Positions 35,532 through 44,130 of a stretch of DNA of 64,000 nucleotides are shown one piece after another. Numbering within the stretch: the first letter of the stretch is position 1; each line of letters begins with the position of its first letter. Source of the stretch: Pseudoteredinibacter isoporae_A (GTDB lineage Bacteria; Pseudomonadota; Gammaproteobacteria; Pseudomonadales; Cellvibrionaceae); assembly GCF_040372805.1 (NCBI RefSeq), contig NZ_BAABWJ010000001.1:1364001-1428000 (forward strand), written 5' to 3'. Both the position numbers and the translations under genes were made by a program. The notes under the pieces were generated by a model. That model was given only the letters and a program-made list of their open reading frames with translations. It was not told the DNA's origin and searched no databases.

Positions 35532-37196
35532 TTAGGCTTTAATCGGCTTGTACTTCATGCGCTTCGGACCGGCATCAGCACCTTTACGAGCCACAAAATC
35601 TTCATGATATTCGGTGTAGTTACCTTCGAAGAAGACGATATCACTTTCACCTTCATAGGCCAGAATGTGAGTCGCTACGCGATCCAGGAACCAGCGGTCG
35701 TGCGAGATGACCATGGCGCAGCCAGGGAAGGTCAGCAAGGCTTCTTCCAGTGCGCGAAGAGTTTCCACATCCAAATCGTTTGACGGTTCATCGAGCAGCA
35801 ACACATTGGCGCCTTGCTTCAATGTGTTGGCCAAATGCAAACGGCCGCGTTCACCACCGGACAGTTCACCGACACGTTTTTGCTGATCAGTACCCTTGAA
35901 GTTAAAACGTCCGACGTAGCTGCGCGAGCTGACCTCGTAGTTGCCAATCTTCAAAATATCGTGGCCATCGGAAATGGCTTCCCAAACGTTTTTGTTATCG
36001 TCCAGGTTTTCACGACCCTGTTCAACATAGGCCACTTTAACGGTTTCGCCCAGCTCTACAGAACCGGAATCCGGTTGCTCGGTGCCCGCAATCATTCGAA
36101 ACAGTGTGGACTTACCGGCACCGTTACCACCGATGATGCCAACAATGGCCCCTTTGGGAATAGAAATGCTCAGGTCATCAATCAACTTTCGGTCGCCAAA
36201 GCTCTTACTGAGATTGTTAATTTCAATCACCTTGTCGCCCAGGCGTTCACCGGGTGGAATGTAAATCTCGTTGGTTTCATTGCGAGATTGAAAGTCCTGG
36301 GATTGCATTTCCTCAAAGCGAGCCAGACGAGCCTTGTTTTTGGCCTGGCGACCTTTGGGGTTTTGGCGAACCCACTCCAATTCGGCTTTGATGGCTTTGT
36401 TGTGCGCAGCTTCGGTTTTTTGCTCTTGCTCCAAACGCTGTTCTTTGGTTTCCAGCCAAGTCGTGTAGTTACCCTCGTATGGAATACCGTGGCCACGGTC
36501 CAGTTCCAGAATCCAGCCGGCAGCATTGTCCAGAAAGTAACGGTCGTGGGTAATGGCGACGACGGTGCCGGAGAATTCCTGCAGGAATTGCTCCAGCCAG
36601 AATACCGATTCGGCATCCAGGTGGTTGGTGGGTTCGTCGAGCAGCAACATATCCGGGCGAGAGAGCAGCAGTCGGCACAGCGCCACACGGCGTTTTTCAC
36701 CACCGGATAATTTACTGACTTCAGCATCCCAAGGTGGCAGGCGCAGGGCATCAGCCGCCTGTTCCAGTTTGTGATCCAGATTGTGGGCATCCCAAGCTTG
36801 GATAATGTCTTCGTATTCGCCTTGCTTCTTAGCCAGGGCGTCGAAGTCGGCACCCTCTTCAGCGTAGGCCGCGTAAACCTGATCCAGACCGGCCAGGGCA
36901 TCTAATGCTTCTCGAACCCCATCTTCGACATTGCTGCGCACATCTTTGTCTTCATCCAGCTGGGGTTCCTGGGGTAGGTAGCCCACTTTGATTCCCGGCA
37001 TTGGGCGCGCTTCACCGTTATAGTCGGTGTCGACACCCGCCATGATGCGCAGGAGGGTGGATTTACCCGAGCCGTTCAGGCCCAGAACGCCAATTTTTGC
37101 GCCAGGGAAGAAACTCAGAGATATATCTTTCAGGATTTCACGTTTAGGTGGGACGATTTTGCCCACACGGTTCATGCTGTAAACGTATTGCGCCAT
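35532..37196 (-). CDS. ettA: Energy-dependent translational throttle protein EttA
   Basis: ABC-F protein that binds the ribosomal E site and gates entry into elongation according to the ATP/ADP ratio. 554 residues with two ATPase domains: first GLNGSGKST, LSGGEKRRVALCR, LLLDEPTNHLDAES; second GGNGAGKST, LSGGERGRLHLA, LLLDEPSNDLDVET. The N-terminus MAQYVYSMNRVGK, the linker NPKGRQAKNKARLARFEEM and the C-terminal RMKYKPIKA are typical of EttA rather than other ABC-F members. No membrane segments. Confidence 0.97.
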   Translation of the reverse strand: MAQYVYSMNRVGKIVPPKREILKDISLSFFPGAKIGVLGLNGSGKSTLLRIMAGVDTDYNGEARPMPGIKVGYLPQEPQLDEDKDVRSNVEDGVREALDALAGLDQVYAAYAEEGADFDALAKKQGEYEDIIQAWDAHNLDHKLEQAADALRLPPWDAEVSKLSGGEKRRVALCRLLLSRPDMLLLDEPTNHLDAESVFWLEQFLQEFSGTVVAITHDRYFLDNAAGWILELDRGHGIPYEGNYTTWLETKEQRLEQEQKTEAAHNKAIKAELEWVRQNPKGRQAKNKARLARFEEMQSQDFQSRNETNEIYIPPGERLGDKVIEINNLSKSFGDRKLIDDLSISIPKGAIVGIIGGNGAGKSTLFRMIAGTEQPDSGSVELGETVKVAYVEQGRENLDDNKNVWEAISDGHDILKIGNYEVSSRSYVGRFNFKGTDQQKRVGELSGGERGRLHLANTLKQGANVLLLDEPSNDLDVETLRALEEALLTFPGCAMVISHDRWFLDRVATHILAYEGESDIVFFEGNYTEYHEDFVARKGADAGPKRMKYKPIKA

Positions 37197-37387
37197 AGCG
37201 CGGCAGCCTCCAATCAGTGCATAAATAAAGTGCGGCTATTGTAACCGAGCCAAGCCTCGGGGCGCACCGGCTGGGGCATTTATTTTTAGAGGGACACAGG
37301 TCTGCATAAAAAACATACGGAAACAGCATATTTATAACTTGCATTAATAAACTTACTGAGCCATGATTAGTGTCACAGTAATAAAAA

Positions 37388-37402
37388 GTGACGTTACGTC
37401 AC
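37388..37402. promoter_or_regulatory. Palindromic operator candidate before the carotenoid oxygenase gene
   Basis: GTGACGT-T-ACGTCAC, 7-bp perfect arms around a single T, 35 nt upstream of the oxygenase start. A GTGTCAC half-like element lies 13 nt further upstream, giving alternating GTCAC/GTGAC blocks. Position and symmetry suit a dimeric repressor. The regulator is unknown and no regulator gene is adjacent. Confidence 0.5.
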
Positions 37403-37437
37403 CGTATGCCGTAATAGCTCTTGATGGAGGTTGAGCC

Positions 37438-38976
37438 ATGAATTCACTCGAACAAGCCATTGCTCTGGACGTTGCTGAGAAGTGCACGATCATTCGAGAT
37501 AAGGACGGGAACCCTGCGCCGAATGCGCCGGCCTGGACCCAGGAAATCGACAATCCCTATTTGCACGGTGTCTACGCGCCGATTTGCGAGGAAGTGCAAG
37601 CCGATGAACTGGAAGTGATTGAGGGTGAGGTGCCCGCGGATCTTTATGGCGCCTATCTGCGTAATGGCCCGAATGCTGTGTATAAACCCCGTTTTAATTA
37701 TCATGCCTTCGATGGTGATGGCATGCTGCACATGATCAACTTTAAAGATGGCAAGGCCAGCTACCGAAATCGCTGGATTCAGACCGATGCCAAAGTGAAA
37801 GAAGCCGAAGAAGACAAGGCGGTCTGGCCAGGGGTGATGGGCCCCTTTGATTTCAGCCTGCCGGGCTTCCCGATTAAAGACACGTCCAATACCGATGTGA
37901 TGTATTACAACGGTCATATCATGTCCCTCTGGTACAACGCTGGTATCCCCTATAAGTTGGACATGGAAACTCTGGATACCAAGGGGCGAGAAGATCTTAA
38001 CGGAGGGTTGAAGCGTGCCCTGTCGGCCCATTCCAAGGTGGACCTGGACAATGGCGAGCTGATCTTTTTTGACTATTCCGACGACTATCCCTACTACAGC
38101 TACGGCATTGCCGATAAAGATGGCAATGTCGTTCATGAGGCCGGTGTTGCCTTACCTGGCCCGCGATTGCCCCATGATATCGGAGTGACTCCCAACTACG
38201 TTATTGTGCATGACTGCCCGTTTTTCCACGATGTGGAGCTGTTGGAAAAAACCAAGAAACGCGTGATGACCTTCCATCGTGATGTGCCCACTCGCTTTGG
38301 CGTTCAGCCCCGTTATGGAAATGGTGATGATGTGACGTGGTTTGAGTGCGAGCCCTGTTACATTCTGCACGTCACCAACTGCTGGGAGGAAGGCGATTGG
38401 GTTGTTCAGGTTGGTTGTCGTTCCACCAACCCAATGCCGAAGGCGGATCCGAGTGAAGGCGAACTTTCCCATATGCTGGCCTACATGCGTTTGGAAGCCA
38501 ATCTGTATGTGTGGAAGTTCAACATGAAAACCGGAGAAGTGATCGAGCATGACATCGATACCCTGAATTCGGAATTCAATCGTTCAAATCCGCTCTTCAT
38601 GGGGCACAAAACCCGTTACAGCTTTAACCAGTACATCATGACGCGTAAAGATGATGGTGTTGGTACGCTGGCATTTGGCGCGATGCTGAAATACGACGTT
38701 GAAAATGGTGATCTTGAGCGTTGGGATTACGGCGAAGGTGTCTTTGGCAGTGAAGCCCCATTCTGCCCAGCCAAGGGCGCGACACGCAATGACCCGGAAG
38801 ACAACGGTTACCTTGTAACGATCGTAACGGATAGCAATGACTGGACCTCGTATTGTCTAATCTTTGATGCTCGCGATGTCGCACAAGGACCGGTATGTAA
38901 ACTGAAGCTGCCACAGCGTGTGCCGGGTGGGTTCCACGCCAACTGGGTACGGGGTGAGGACCTCTACAGTGGCTAA
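37438..38976 (+). CDS. Carotenoid oxygenase (RPE65/CCD family)
   Basis: Non-heme iron dioxygenase of the family that cleaves carotenoids, apocarotenoids or stilbenes. 512 residues. The four iron-binding histidines are identifiable as His198 (LSAHSKVD), His246 (LPHDIGVT), His311 (ILHVTNCWEEGD) and His500 (GFHANWV). RNGPNAVYKP and FDGDGMLH are the usual N-terminal motifs. No signal peptide. GGAGG lies 7-11 nt upstream of the ATG. No carotenoid biosynthesis or aromatic catabolism genes lie in the window, so the substrate (carotenoid-derived or lignostilbene-like) is open. Confidence 0.92.
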   Translation: MNSLEQAIALDVAEKCTIIRDKDGNPAPNAPAWTQEIDNPYLHGVYAPICEEVQADELEVIEGEVPADLYGAYLRNGPNAVYKPRFNYHAFDGDGMLHMINFKDGKASYRNRWIQTDAKVKEAEEDKAVWPGVMGPFDFSLPGFPIKDTSNTDVMYYNGHIMSLWYNAGIPYKLDMETLDTKGREDLNGGLKRALSAHSKVDLDNGELIFFDYSDDYPYYSYGIADKDGNVVHEAGVALPGPRLPHDIGVTPNYVIVHDCPFFHDVELLEKTKKRVMTFHRDVPTRFGVQPRYGNGDDVTWFECEPCYILHVTNCWEEGDWVVQVGCRSTNPMPKADPSEGELSHMLAYMRLEANLYVWKFNMKTGEVIEHDIDTLNSEFNRSNPLFMGHKTRYSFNQYIMTRKDDGVGTLAFGAMLKYDVENGDLERWDYGEGVFGSEAPFCPAKGATRNDPEDNGYLVTIVTDSNDWTSYCLIFDARDVAQGPVCKLKLPQRVPGGFHANWVRGEDLYSG

Positions 38977-39005
38977 GTCACAGAGCGTTTTATTCGACTG
39001 AAAAC

Positions 39006-39038
39006 AAAAAAAGCCCAGTATTTTCTGGGCTTTTTTTT
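39006..39038. terminator. Bidirectional terminator after the carotenoid oxygenase gene
   Basis: AGCCCAG / CTGGGCT stem with a 6-nt loop inside A- and T-runs of seven to eight bases, between converging genes. Confidence 0.92.
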
Positions 39039-39051
39039 GTTGAGGCTGACA

Positions 39052-39390
39052 TCAATCTTTCTTGATGGCTTCAGCCGCTTGGGCAGCGGCCATGGCCTTC
39101 TCATGCTCTGCTTTCTTGATATCTTGCAACACTTGCAGGTTTGAGCGAAAGCGCTCGGTCAAATCATCGATACCCGCTTCACTCAGGTAGCCAGCATTGC
39201 CGGTAGACACATAGGAGCAGTAGTTTGCTGCAGAGGTCATCAGGGCGGCTGCAACCAAGCCAGGGTTCTTTGATTCCTGAGCGGCCGTGTTGCACATCTC
39301 GATAAACAGGCCGGTCAGGCGGTGGTGTTCTTTTTGTAACTCTTCTTGTGACGCTTCTTTGGGAAGGTCTTCTTTTGGTAAATCGTCCAC
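39052..39390 (-). CDS. Small protein of unknown function
   Basis: I do not recognise the family. The preferred start is GTG at 39390 (GGAAGAG upstream), giving 113 residues. An open frame continues further upstream, but that part reads as out-of-frame shadow of the neighbouring lipoprotein gene. The product has an acidic N-terminus with a short near-repeat (PKEDLPKEASQEELQKE). A middle helix-rich part with two Cys follows (LTGLFIEMCNTAAQ, SAANYCSYVS), then a C-terminal Ala/Lys helix (AEHEKAMAAAQAAEAIKKD). No signal peptide or membrane segment. Probably a soluble helical cytoplasmic protein. Confidence 0.65.
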   Translation of the reverse strand: MDDLPKEDLPKEASQEELQKEHHRLTGLFIEMCNTAAQESKNPGLVAAALMTSAANYCSYVSTGNAGYLSEAGIDDLTERFRSNLQVLQDIKKAEHEKAMAAAQAAEAIKKD

Positions 39391-39524
39391 GGTTCTCTTC
39401 CAGTCTACTCTAATTGCGAAAACCGAGGCATGATGCGCTTTGTCGAGACGTAGGTCAACACAAAGGCCGCGGAATGCGGCCTGTTCGTGGTCTGAGATCC
39501 TGCAGCAACTGCTCCTTAGAGGGC

Positions 39525-40058
39525 CTATTGGGGAATGGTGGCCAGCAGTTTGGCGATCGCTTTCTCGTACTGAGTTTGACGTTCTTCCGGCTTGGCCTTG
39601 CTCTCCTGGCCGAGTTCTACGCTGCCGCGCCACAGCATTTTTCCACTGCGGTTGGAATTGATGTCGATGATCAATTCCGGGGTCTGGCTGTCGGTCTCTT
39701 TCGCTTTGGCTCGCCAAGAACCGTTGTTGGCGCTCCCGCTGTAGTTTCCGCTCAGGCTTACCCCTTCACGCTTTCCGGAATCGAGGTAGTAGCTCACAAT
39801 GATGTCCGCTTCCAAAGGATTGAATACTTCGCGGTAGCGAGCTTTCACCTGACTGGCGATGGCTCGTTCCACGCGGTTTAATTCCATATCCGTGATTTGA
39901 GCATCACGCATAGTGCTCTGGCGAGAGGGCACCAGATAAAAGCGCTCGAATTTGCTGAAGTTGGTGGCGGTATCGTAGTCTGTTTTGATATTGCCCTTAT
40001 TGCATGCCGCGAGAGTAAAGGTCAATGCAGACAATAAGAGAATGTTTAGGTATTTCAT
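39525..40058 (-). CDS. DUF4136-like lipoprotein
   Basis: 177-residue predicted lipoprotein: signal sequence MKYLNILLLSALTFTLAAC with a lipobox (LAAC; acylated Cys19). The mature part resembles DUF4136 proteins (YDTATNFSKFERFYLVP, VERAIASQVKARYREVFNPLEADIIVSYYL, GKMLWRGSVEL). The function of the family is unknown. The residue after Cys is Asn, so sorting to the outer membrane is expected. It lies between two other small minus-strand genes. Confidence 0.85.
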   Translation of the reverse strand: MKYLNILLLSALTFTLAACNKGNIKTDYDTATNFSKFERFYLVPSRQSTMRDAQITDMELNRVERAIASQVKARYREVFNPLEADIIVSYYLDSGKREGVSLSGNYSGSANNGSWRAKAKETDSQTPELIIDINSNRSGKMLWRGSVELGQESKAKPEERQTQYEKAIAKLLATIPQ

Positions 40059-40150
40059 GTCGAGGTCCTTTAGGGCAGATAGACACTCGGGCGCGAAACA
40101 TCGAGCCCCGGAGTGTGGAGAATTGAGTGGGTGTCGTCGGGTGATAGAGC

Positions 40151-40345
40151 TTAGTGTTCTTCTTCGCTGTCCCAGGAGAAGAAACAGCTGATGGCCAAGG
40201 TCAGCCAGATGACGATTCCGCCCCAGTACAGGGTTGGCGATTCGTCCATATAGATGACGTCATGCAGAATGGTGTAGCCAGCGTATAGGTCATAGACGAC
40301 CCAGACGAGTAACAGTACGCCGATCACTTTCCAAAAATCTTTCAT
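40151..40345 (-). CDS. Small two-helix membrane protein
   Basis: 64 residues from ATG 40345 (MKDFWKVIG; GGGAA upstream). Two hydrophobic helices (VIGVLLLVWVVYDLYAGY and LYWGGIVIWLTLAISCFFSW) are followed by an acidic tail DSEEEH. The longer in-frame start at 40387 adds an unlikely basic peptide. No family recognised. Confidence 0.6.
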   Translation of the reverse strand: MKDFWKVIGVLLLVWVVYDLYAGYTILHDVIYMDESPTLYWGGIVIWLTLAISCFFSWDSEEEH

Positions 40346-40446
40346 GGTGTATTCCCGTAAAGCGGTGTTTTGTGGTCGCCCCTTCATGGAGCGAGCGTCG
40401 ATATGGGAATAGTGTAAAGAGCTGTGCTGAGTAAACGTGTCCCCTT

Positions 40447-41718
40447 TTACGGATTTGCTTCCAGGGGAGCGTCTCCGCGATACACCCGGTAGCCGCCGGT
40501 GGCTACCGATTTTGCCTGATACATCGCCTTGTCAGCCCGGCTGATCAGGGTAGTCGCGCTGATGCCGGATGCCACTTTGGTGCAGGCAATGCCGAGGCTC
40601 CACTTCAGGGTGTGTTCGCTGTCCACCGTTTTACCGCTTTCCAGCAGTCGTTTAGCAACTTTTATGGCCCCGCTTTGGTTGGTATTGCTGAGCACAATCA
40701 CAAACTCATCGCCGCCAATTCGAGCCGCAAAATCGATGCCCTGTCGTAAGGTAGTGGAAATGATGCCTGCGGCATTGATCAGCTGCATATCACCGGTGGC
40801 ATGACCGTGCTGGTCATTGAGTGTTTTAAAATCATCGAGATCACAATAGATGATCGACATATATTGCTTATTTAGGCGGTGCTCTCGCCAGCTGTGTTGA
40901 ATGGCTTGTTCAAAGCCGCGCCTGTTTAATAATCCTGTGAGTGGGTCGCTGTTGGCAATCTTCAAGAAGTTTTGGGTATTGCTTTGGAGTTGCTTGCGAG
41001 ACTGTCGGAAATTCCAGATCAGCATGATCGTTGAAAAGATGGCAATAAAGGCAATACTGAGCTTTGCAATATTTTCCAGATCTTCAAAGGCGTTGTTCTC
41101 AACCATCACATGCCGAATCGACAGCCCTCCGCGTATGTCGCCGACTTTCCAGTCACGTTTCGGGCTGGAAAGCAATTGATTGTGGCATTCAATGCAGGCA
41201 GCTTGCATGACCAGAGGCTCGATATAATCGAACTCCAAATTGTTACCCACATGAAAACTTTTGAACACGGCTTCGGGTTGCTGACCGTTGGCCTTTTGGC
41301 GACGAAATGATTCCAGTGCGGTGACCTCAAAATCAGTTTGCGGACCACCTTCTTCTTCCCGATGAGGAAAGGGGTGGTCGCTGTACATTCGAACGCGAAT
41401 ATTGGGCTGCTGTTTACTCACCATTTCGGCAACTTCAATGGTGAAGGTGGCCGGGTTTGGGATAGCCTGAGGCTTATCGTGGTAATCCGCGCCGATGTAT
41501 ATGTCGGGGGTCGAGCTCAACTTCTTGGCCACATTTTTGTTGTAGTGGATGCGAGCGGCGTTCATGGTCATGGCCATCACGCGAGCCGACTGCAATGCGG
41601 TGTGTTCGACCGCCTTCAGTGCTGAATTATGCAAACCTACATAGGAGGTGATCATTGTTACCGGAAGAACAATGACCAACAACAGCAGGTGAATCTTGTT
41701 GCTTATGCCGCTTAACAC
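40447..41718 (-). CDS. Membrane diguanylate cyclase with DUF3365 (Tll0287-like) c-heme sensor
   Basis: 423 residues: membrane helix 1 (about 9-28), a periplasmic DUF3365-like domain (about 35-215), helix 2 (about 219-236) and a GGDEF domain (about 254-415). The sensor carries a CxxCH heme-c site, C175-IE-C178-H179, in QAACIECHNQL, the expected place for covalent heme in this family. The GGDEF loop is intact (RIGGDEF, motif 335-339) and DPLTGLLNRRGF is canonical. No RxxD inhibitory site is present (the fitting position reads QGID). The start is GTG at 41718, overlapping the TAG stop of the upstream gene by one base, which indicates translational coupling. It likely makes c-di-GMP in response to a gas or redox signal (inference). 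Confidence 0.9.
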   Translation of the reverse strand: MLSGISNKIHLLLLVIVLPVTMITSYVGLHNSALKAVEHTALQSARVMAMTMNAARIHYNKNVAKKLSSTPDIYIGADYHDKPQAIPNPATFTIEVAEMVSKQQPNIRVRMYSDHPFPHREEEGGPQTDFEVTALESFRRQKANGQQPEAVFKSFHVGNNLEFDYIEPLVMQAACIECHNQLLSSPKRDWKVGDIRGGLSIRHVMVENNAFEDLENIAKLSIAFIAIFSTIMLIWNFRQSRKQLQSNTQNFLKIANSDPLTGLLNRRGFEQAIQHSWREHRLNKQYMSIIYCDLDDFKTLNDQHGHATGDMQLINAAGIISTTLRQGIDFAARIGGDEFVIVLSNTNQSGAIKVAKRLLESGKTVDSEHTLKWSLGIACTKVASGISATTLISRADKAMYQAKSVATGGYRVYRGDAPLEANP

Positions 41719-43877
41719 TAACTACCTAACTTTGGGGTTTCTGATAAATATGTAAAGAATGAATCTGCGTCCATGGGTCGGTGAAAGTAAAACCCCTGTG
41801 CTTTGTCACAACCTAATTTTTGCAATATATCGGCCTGTTCCCTGGTTTCTACACCTTCGGCAATGGTGGTTAATGAGAATGTCTTGGCGATATTGATGAT
41901 GGATTCCACCAGTGCAAGGCTGGAGGGATCATGTTCGATATCTGAGACAAATGAACGATCTATTTTCAAATTGGAAAATGGGTACTGATTGATGTAGGCC
42001 AGACTGGAAAAGCCGGTTCCGAAATCATCGATCGAGAGTGAGAAGCCGCTTTGGTTGAGCTTTTTCAGCTCTCTGAGCGCGTGCTCTGGATCTTTGATCA
42101 TCAGGTTTTCAGTAATTTCGATCTGAACGTCTTCGGCGCAAAGTCCGTTGTCGGCCAGAGTATTGAGCCACTCCTCACAGATGTGGCTGCGATCCAGAAT
42201 TTCAGCTGGCGAGCGGTTCATCGACAGGCAGACGTGATCAAGTCCCAACTCAGTGCGTACGGTATTCAGGAACGCGGTGGCTTCCTGAAACATTTTGTCG
42301 CCCAGTTCGCGAATCAATCCAGTGTGCTCACAGACTTCGACAAATTCTTGCGGTGAAACGATCTGACCGTCCTTACTGCGCCATCGGGCAAGGGCTTCAA
42401 AGGCCATCACCTCACGCGAATCCAGACAGACAATGGCCTGGTATACCGGGTAGATGCGTTGATCGATACCGTCCTGACTCAGGTTTTTGTAAATATGTTG
42501 GAATCGTTCACTTTCGCGTTTGATGTCCTGATCAAAAAATACCTGAGTGTTTCGGCCGTTAGCTTTGGCTTTTTGCATAGCGAGAGCGGAGCTGCTCAGT
42601 AGCGTGCTGGCACTGGCGCCGTTTTCTGGAAACAGTGCGGCACCTGAGGTAAAGGTGATACTGCCGGTAAAGCCAGGCGCTGAAAAGTCTTCTCTTATAA
42701 ATTGTCTGAATTGAAAAATTTCAAATTCCAGCTCAGCACGTGTCTTGTCCTGAATGAACAGGCTGACTTCATCGGCGCCGGATTTGCAGATTAGATCCTG
42801 TGCTTGAAAGTGATCTTTCGCAGCATGGGCGAAATGCTTGACCACCTGGTCGGCAATGTTGGTGCCGAAAAACTGGTTGATCGATTTAAAGTTATCGATA
42901 TCAAAACTGAGGTAGATGCCCCGGCGATTTTCATGGTGAAAAACTTCGAGAAGAACATCGAGTTCGCGCAAGAAGGTTTGACGTTGCAATAAACCAGTTT
43001 GTTCATCGTGGGTGGAGCGGTATTGCAACTGGGCTTTGCTTCGTTGTTCTTCGGTGCGGTCACGGTAAAACTTGACATAGAAGCTGGGACGTTGCTGATT
43101 GTTTTCTCGGATGGCAATCAGGCTGGTTTCGACTTGTTTGGTTCCTCGGCGGCCAGCGGAAAGCTCTTCGATGATGGGCGGTAGATCGACCATGCTGACA
43201 TCGAGGTGATCGCCAAGAACCTGATCTTCCAGTGTGTCGAATAATCTCTCGAAGGCAGGATTGACCGTGCGAATTTTTTGTTCGCTGTCCGCAATCAATA
43301 TGCCTTCATTGGCTCGGTGTAAAATATTGCTGGACAGTCTGATTTCCCGATTCCGCTTTTCCAGCTCGATGAGTTGCTCGGAGAGTGCGAGCTGATGTAG
43401 ATGGCGTTCTATTTCGGCAAGTACTCGAACGGAGAACAGATCAAATACGCTGTGGGCCCAATCCGGATTCGGAATTTCCTCTTCATAGAGGGCACTCATT
43501 AGGCCAATCTTTTGCCCGAGTGTGTTCGTGAGGACGGTGCCGATATAGGAATTCACACTCATTTCAGCGAGGTGATGATCTTCAGGGAAACATTGTTGTA
43601 CGTTTAGGTTGAAAGCACAGCGACCCTGGCTGGCCAGTTCTTGGCAGGGTGTGTTTTCCAGGGAGTACTCCATGGACTTGGCTTGCTGTCCATTTTCGAA
43701 ACCCGCGACAACACGCGCATTTTCCAGGGCAGAATCCAGCGTCACAATATAAACATACTGAGCCTGAATTAAGCTCGCCAGTCGAACGGAGAGCTGATTT
43801 AAAAAATCGGTCCCGGTAAATTGACTAACTTCTGAAATAACCCTTATGTAGTCAGGGTTTAAACCACTTTTATTCAT
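41718..43877 (-). CDS. GAF-PAS-GGDEF-EAL protein, probable phosphodiesterase
   Basis: 719 residues, no membrane helix. A GAF-like domain (about 15-160) contains several Cys (Cys78, Cys87, Cys95 region). A short coiled coil, a PAS domain (about 185-285), a GGDEF domain (about 295-440) and EAL (about 465-710) follow. The GGDEF loop is destroyed (SGADE). The EAL module is complete (AFEALARW, MNRSPAEIL, EITENLM, DDFGTGFSSL, LKIDRSF, AEGVETREQ), predicting c-di-GMP hydrolysis. It is the first gene of a coupled pair with the heme-sensing cyclase. The divergent-free upstream gap (43878-44130) should hold the promoter. Confidence 0.92.
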   Translation of the reverse strand: MNKSGLNPDYIRVISEVSQFTGTDFLNQLSVRLASLIQAQYVYIVTLDSALENARVVAGFENGQQAKSMEYSLENTPCQELASQGRCAFNLNVQQCFPEDHHLAEMSVNSYIGTVLTNTLGQKIGLMSALYEEEIPNPDWAHSVFDLFSVRVLAEIERHLHQLALSEQLIELEKRNREIRLSSNILHRANEGILIADSEQKIRTVNPAFERLFDTLEDQVLGDHLDVSMVDLPPIIEELSAGRRGTKQVETSLIAIRENNQQRPSFYVKFYRDRTEEQRSKAQLQYRSTHDEQTGLLQRQTFLRELDVLLEVFHHENRRGIYLSFDIDNFKSINQFFGTNIADQVVKHFAHAAKDHFQAQDLICKSGADEVSLFIQDKTRAELEFEIFQFRQFIREDFSAPGFTGSITFTSGAALFPENGASASTLLSSSALAMQKAKANGRNTQVFFDQDIKRESERFQHIYKNLSQDGIDQRIYPVYQAIVCLDSREVMAFEALARWRSKDGQIVSPQEFVEVCEHTGLIRELGDKMFQEATAFLNTVRTELGLDHVCLSMNRSPAEILDRSHICEEWLNTLADNGLCAEDVQIEITENLMIKDPEHALRELKKLNQSGFSLSIDDFGTGFSSLAYINQYPFSNLKIDRSFVSDIEHDPSSLALVESIINIAKTFSLTTIAEGVETREQADILQKLGCDKAQGFYFHRPMDADSFFTYLSETPKLGS

Positions 43878-44130
43878 ACATAACTATCGCAAAACGCCGG
43901 CTAATCATGCAAAAGTACTAATTGAATAAGTATGTATGAGGATTTAGGTGCTGTCCAATGACTCGGCTATAAATATTGAGCCACAGGCTCGTTAAATTCA
44001 CTGAAAGGCGGGTGAGTCGTAATGGCCAGTGGAGAGCGCTTTCTTGTATGAGTCAAAGCTGGCCAGTCATTCGGTGATACCAAGACACCTCACTTCATGT
44101 GAGTGCGAACTTGTTGCGGGTGCCGATCTG

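Noticed and set aside
35814..36710. Long open frame (298 codons) on the plus strand opposite ettA
   Set aside because: It is fully antisense to a well-conserved gene, has no ribosome site and no recognisable motif; it is a codon-bias shadow.
39391..39717. N-terminal extension of the small unknown gene
   Set aside because: The extra 109 codons overlap the lipoprotein gene in another frame and read as low-quality Arg/Gln-rich sequence; a GTG with ribosome site at 39390 is preferred.
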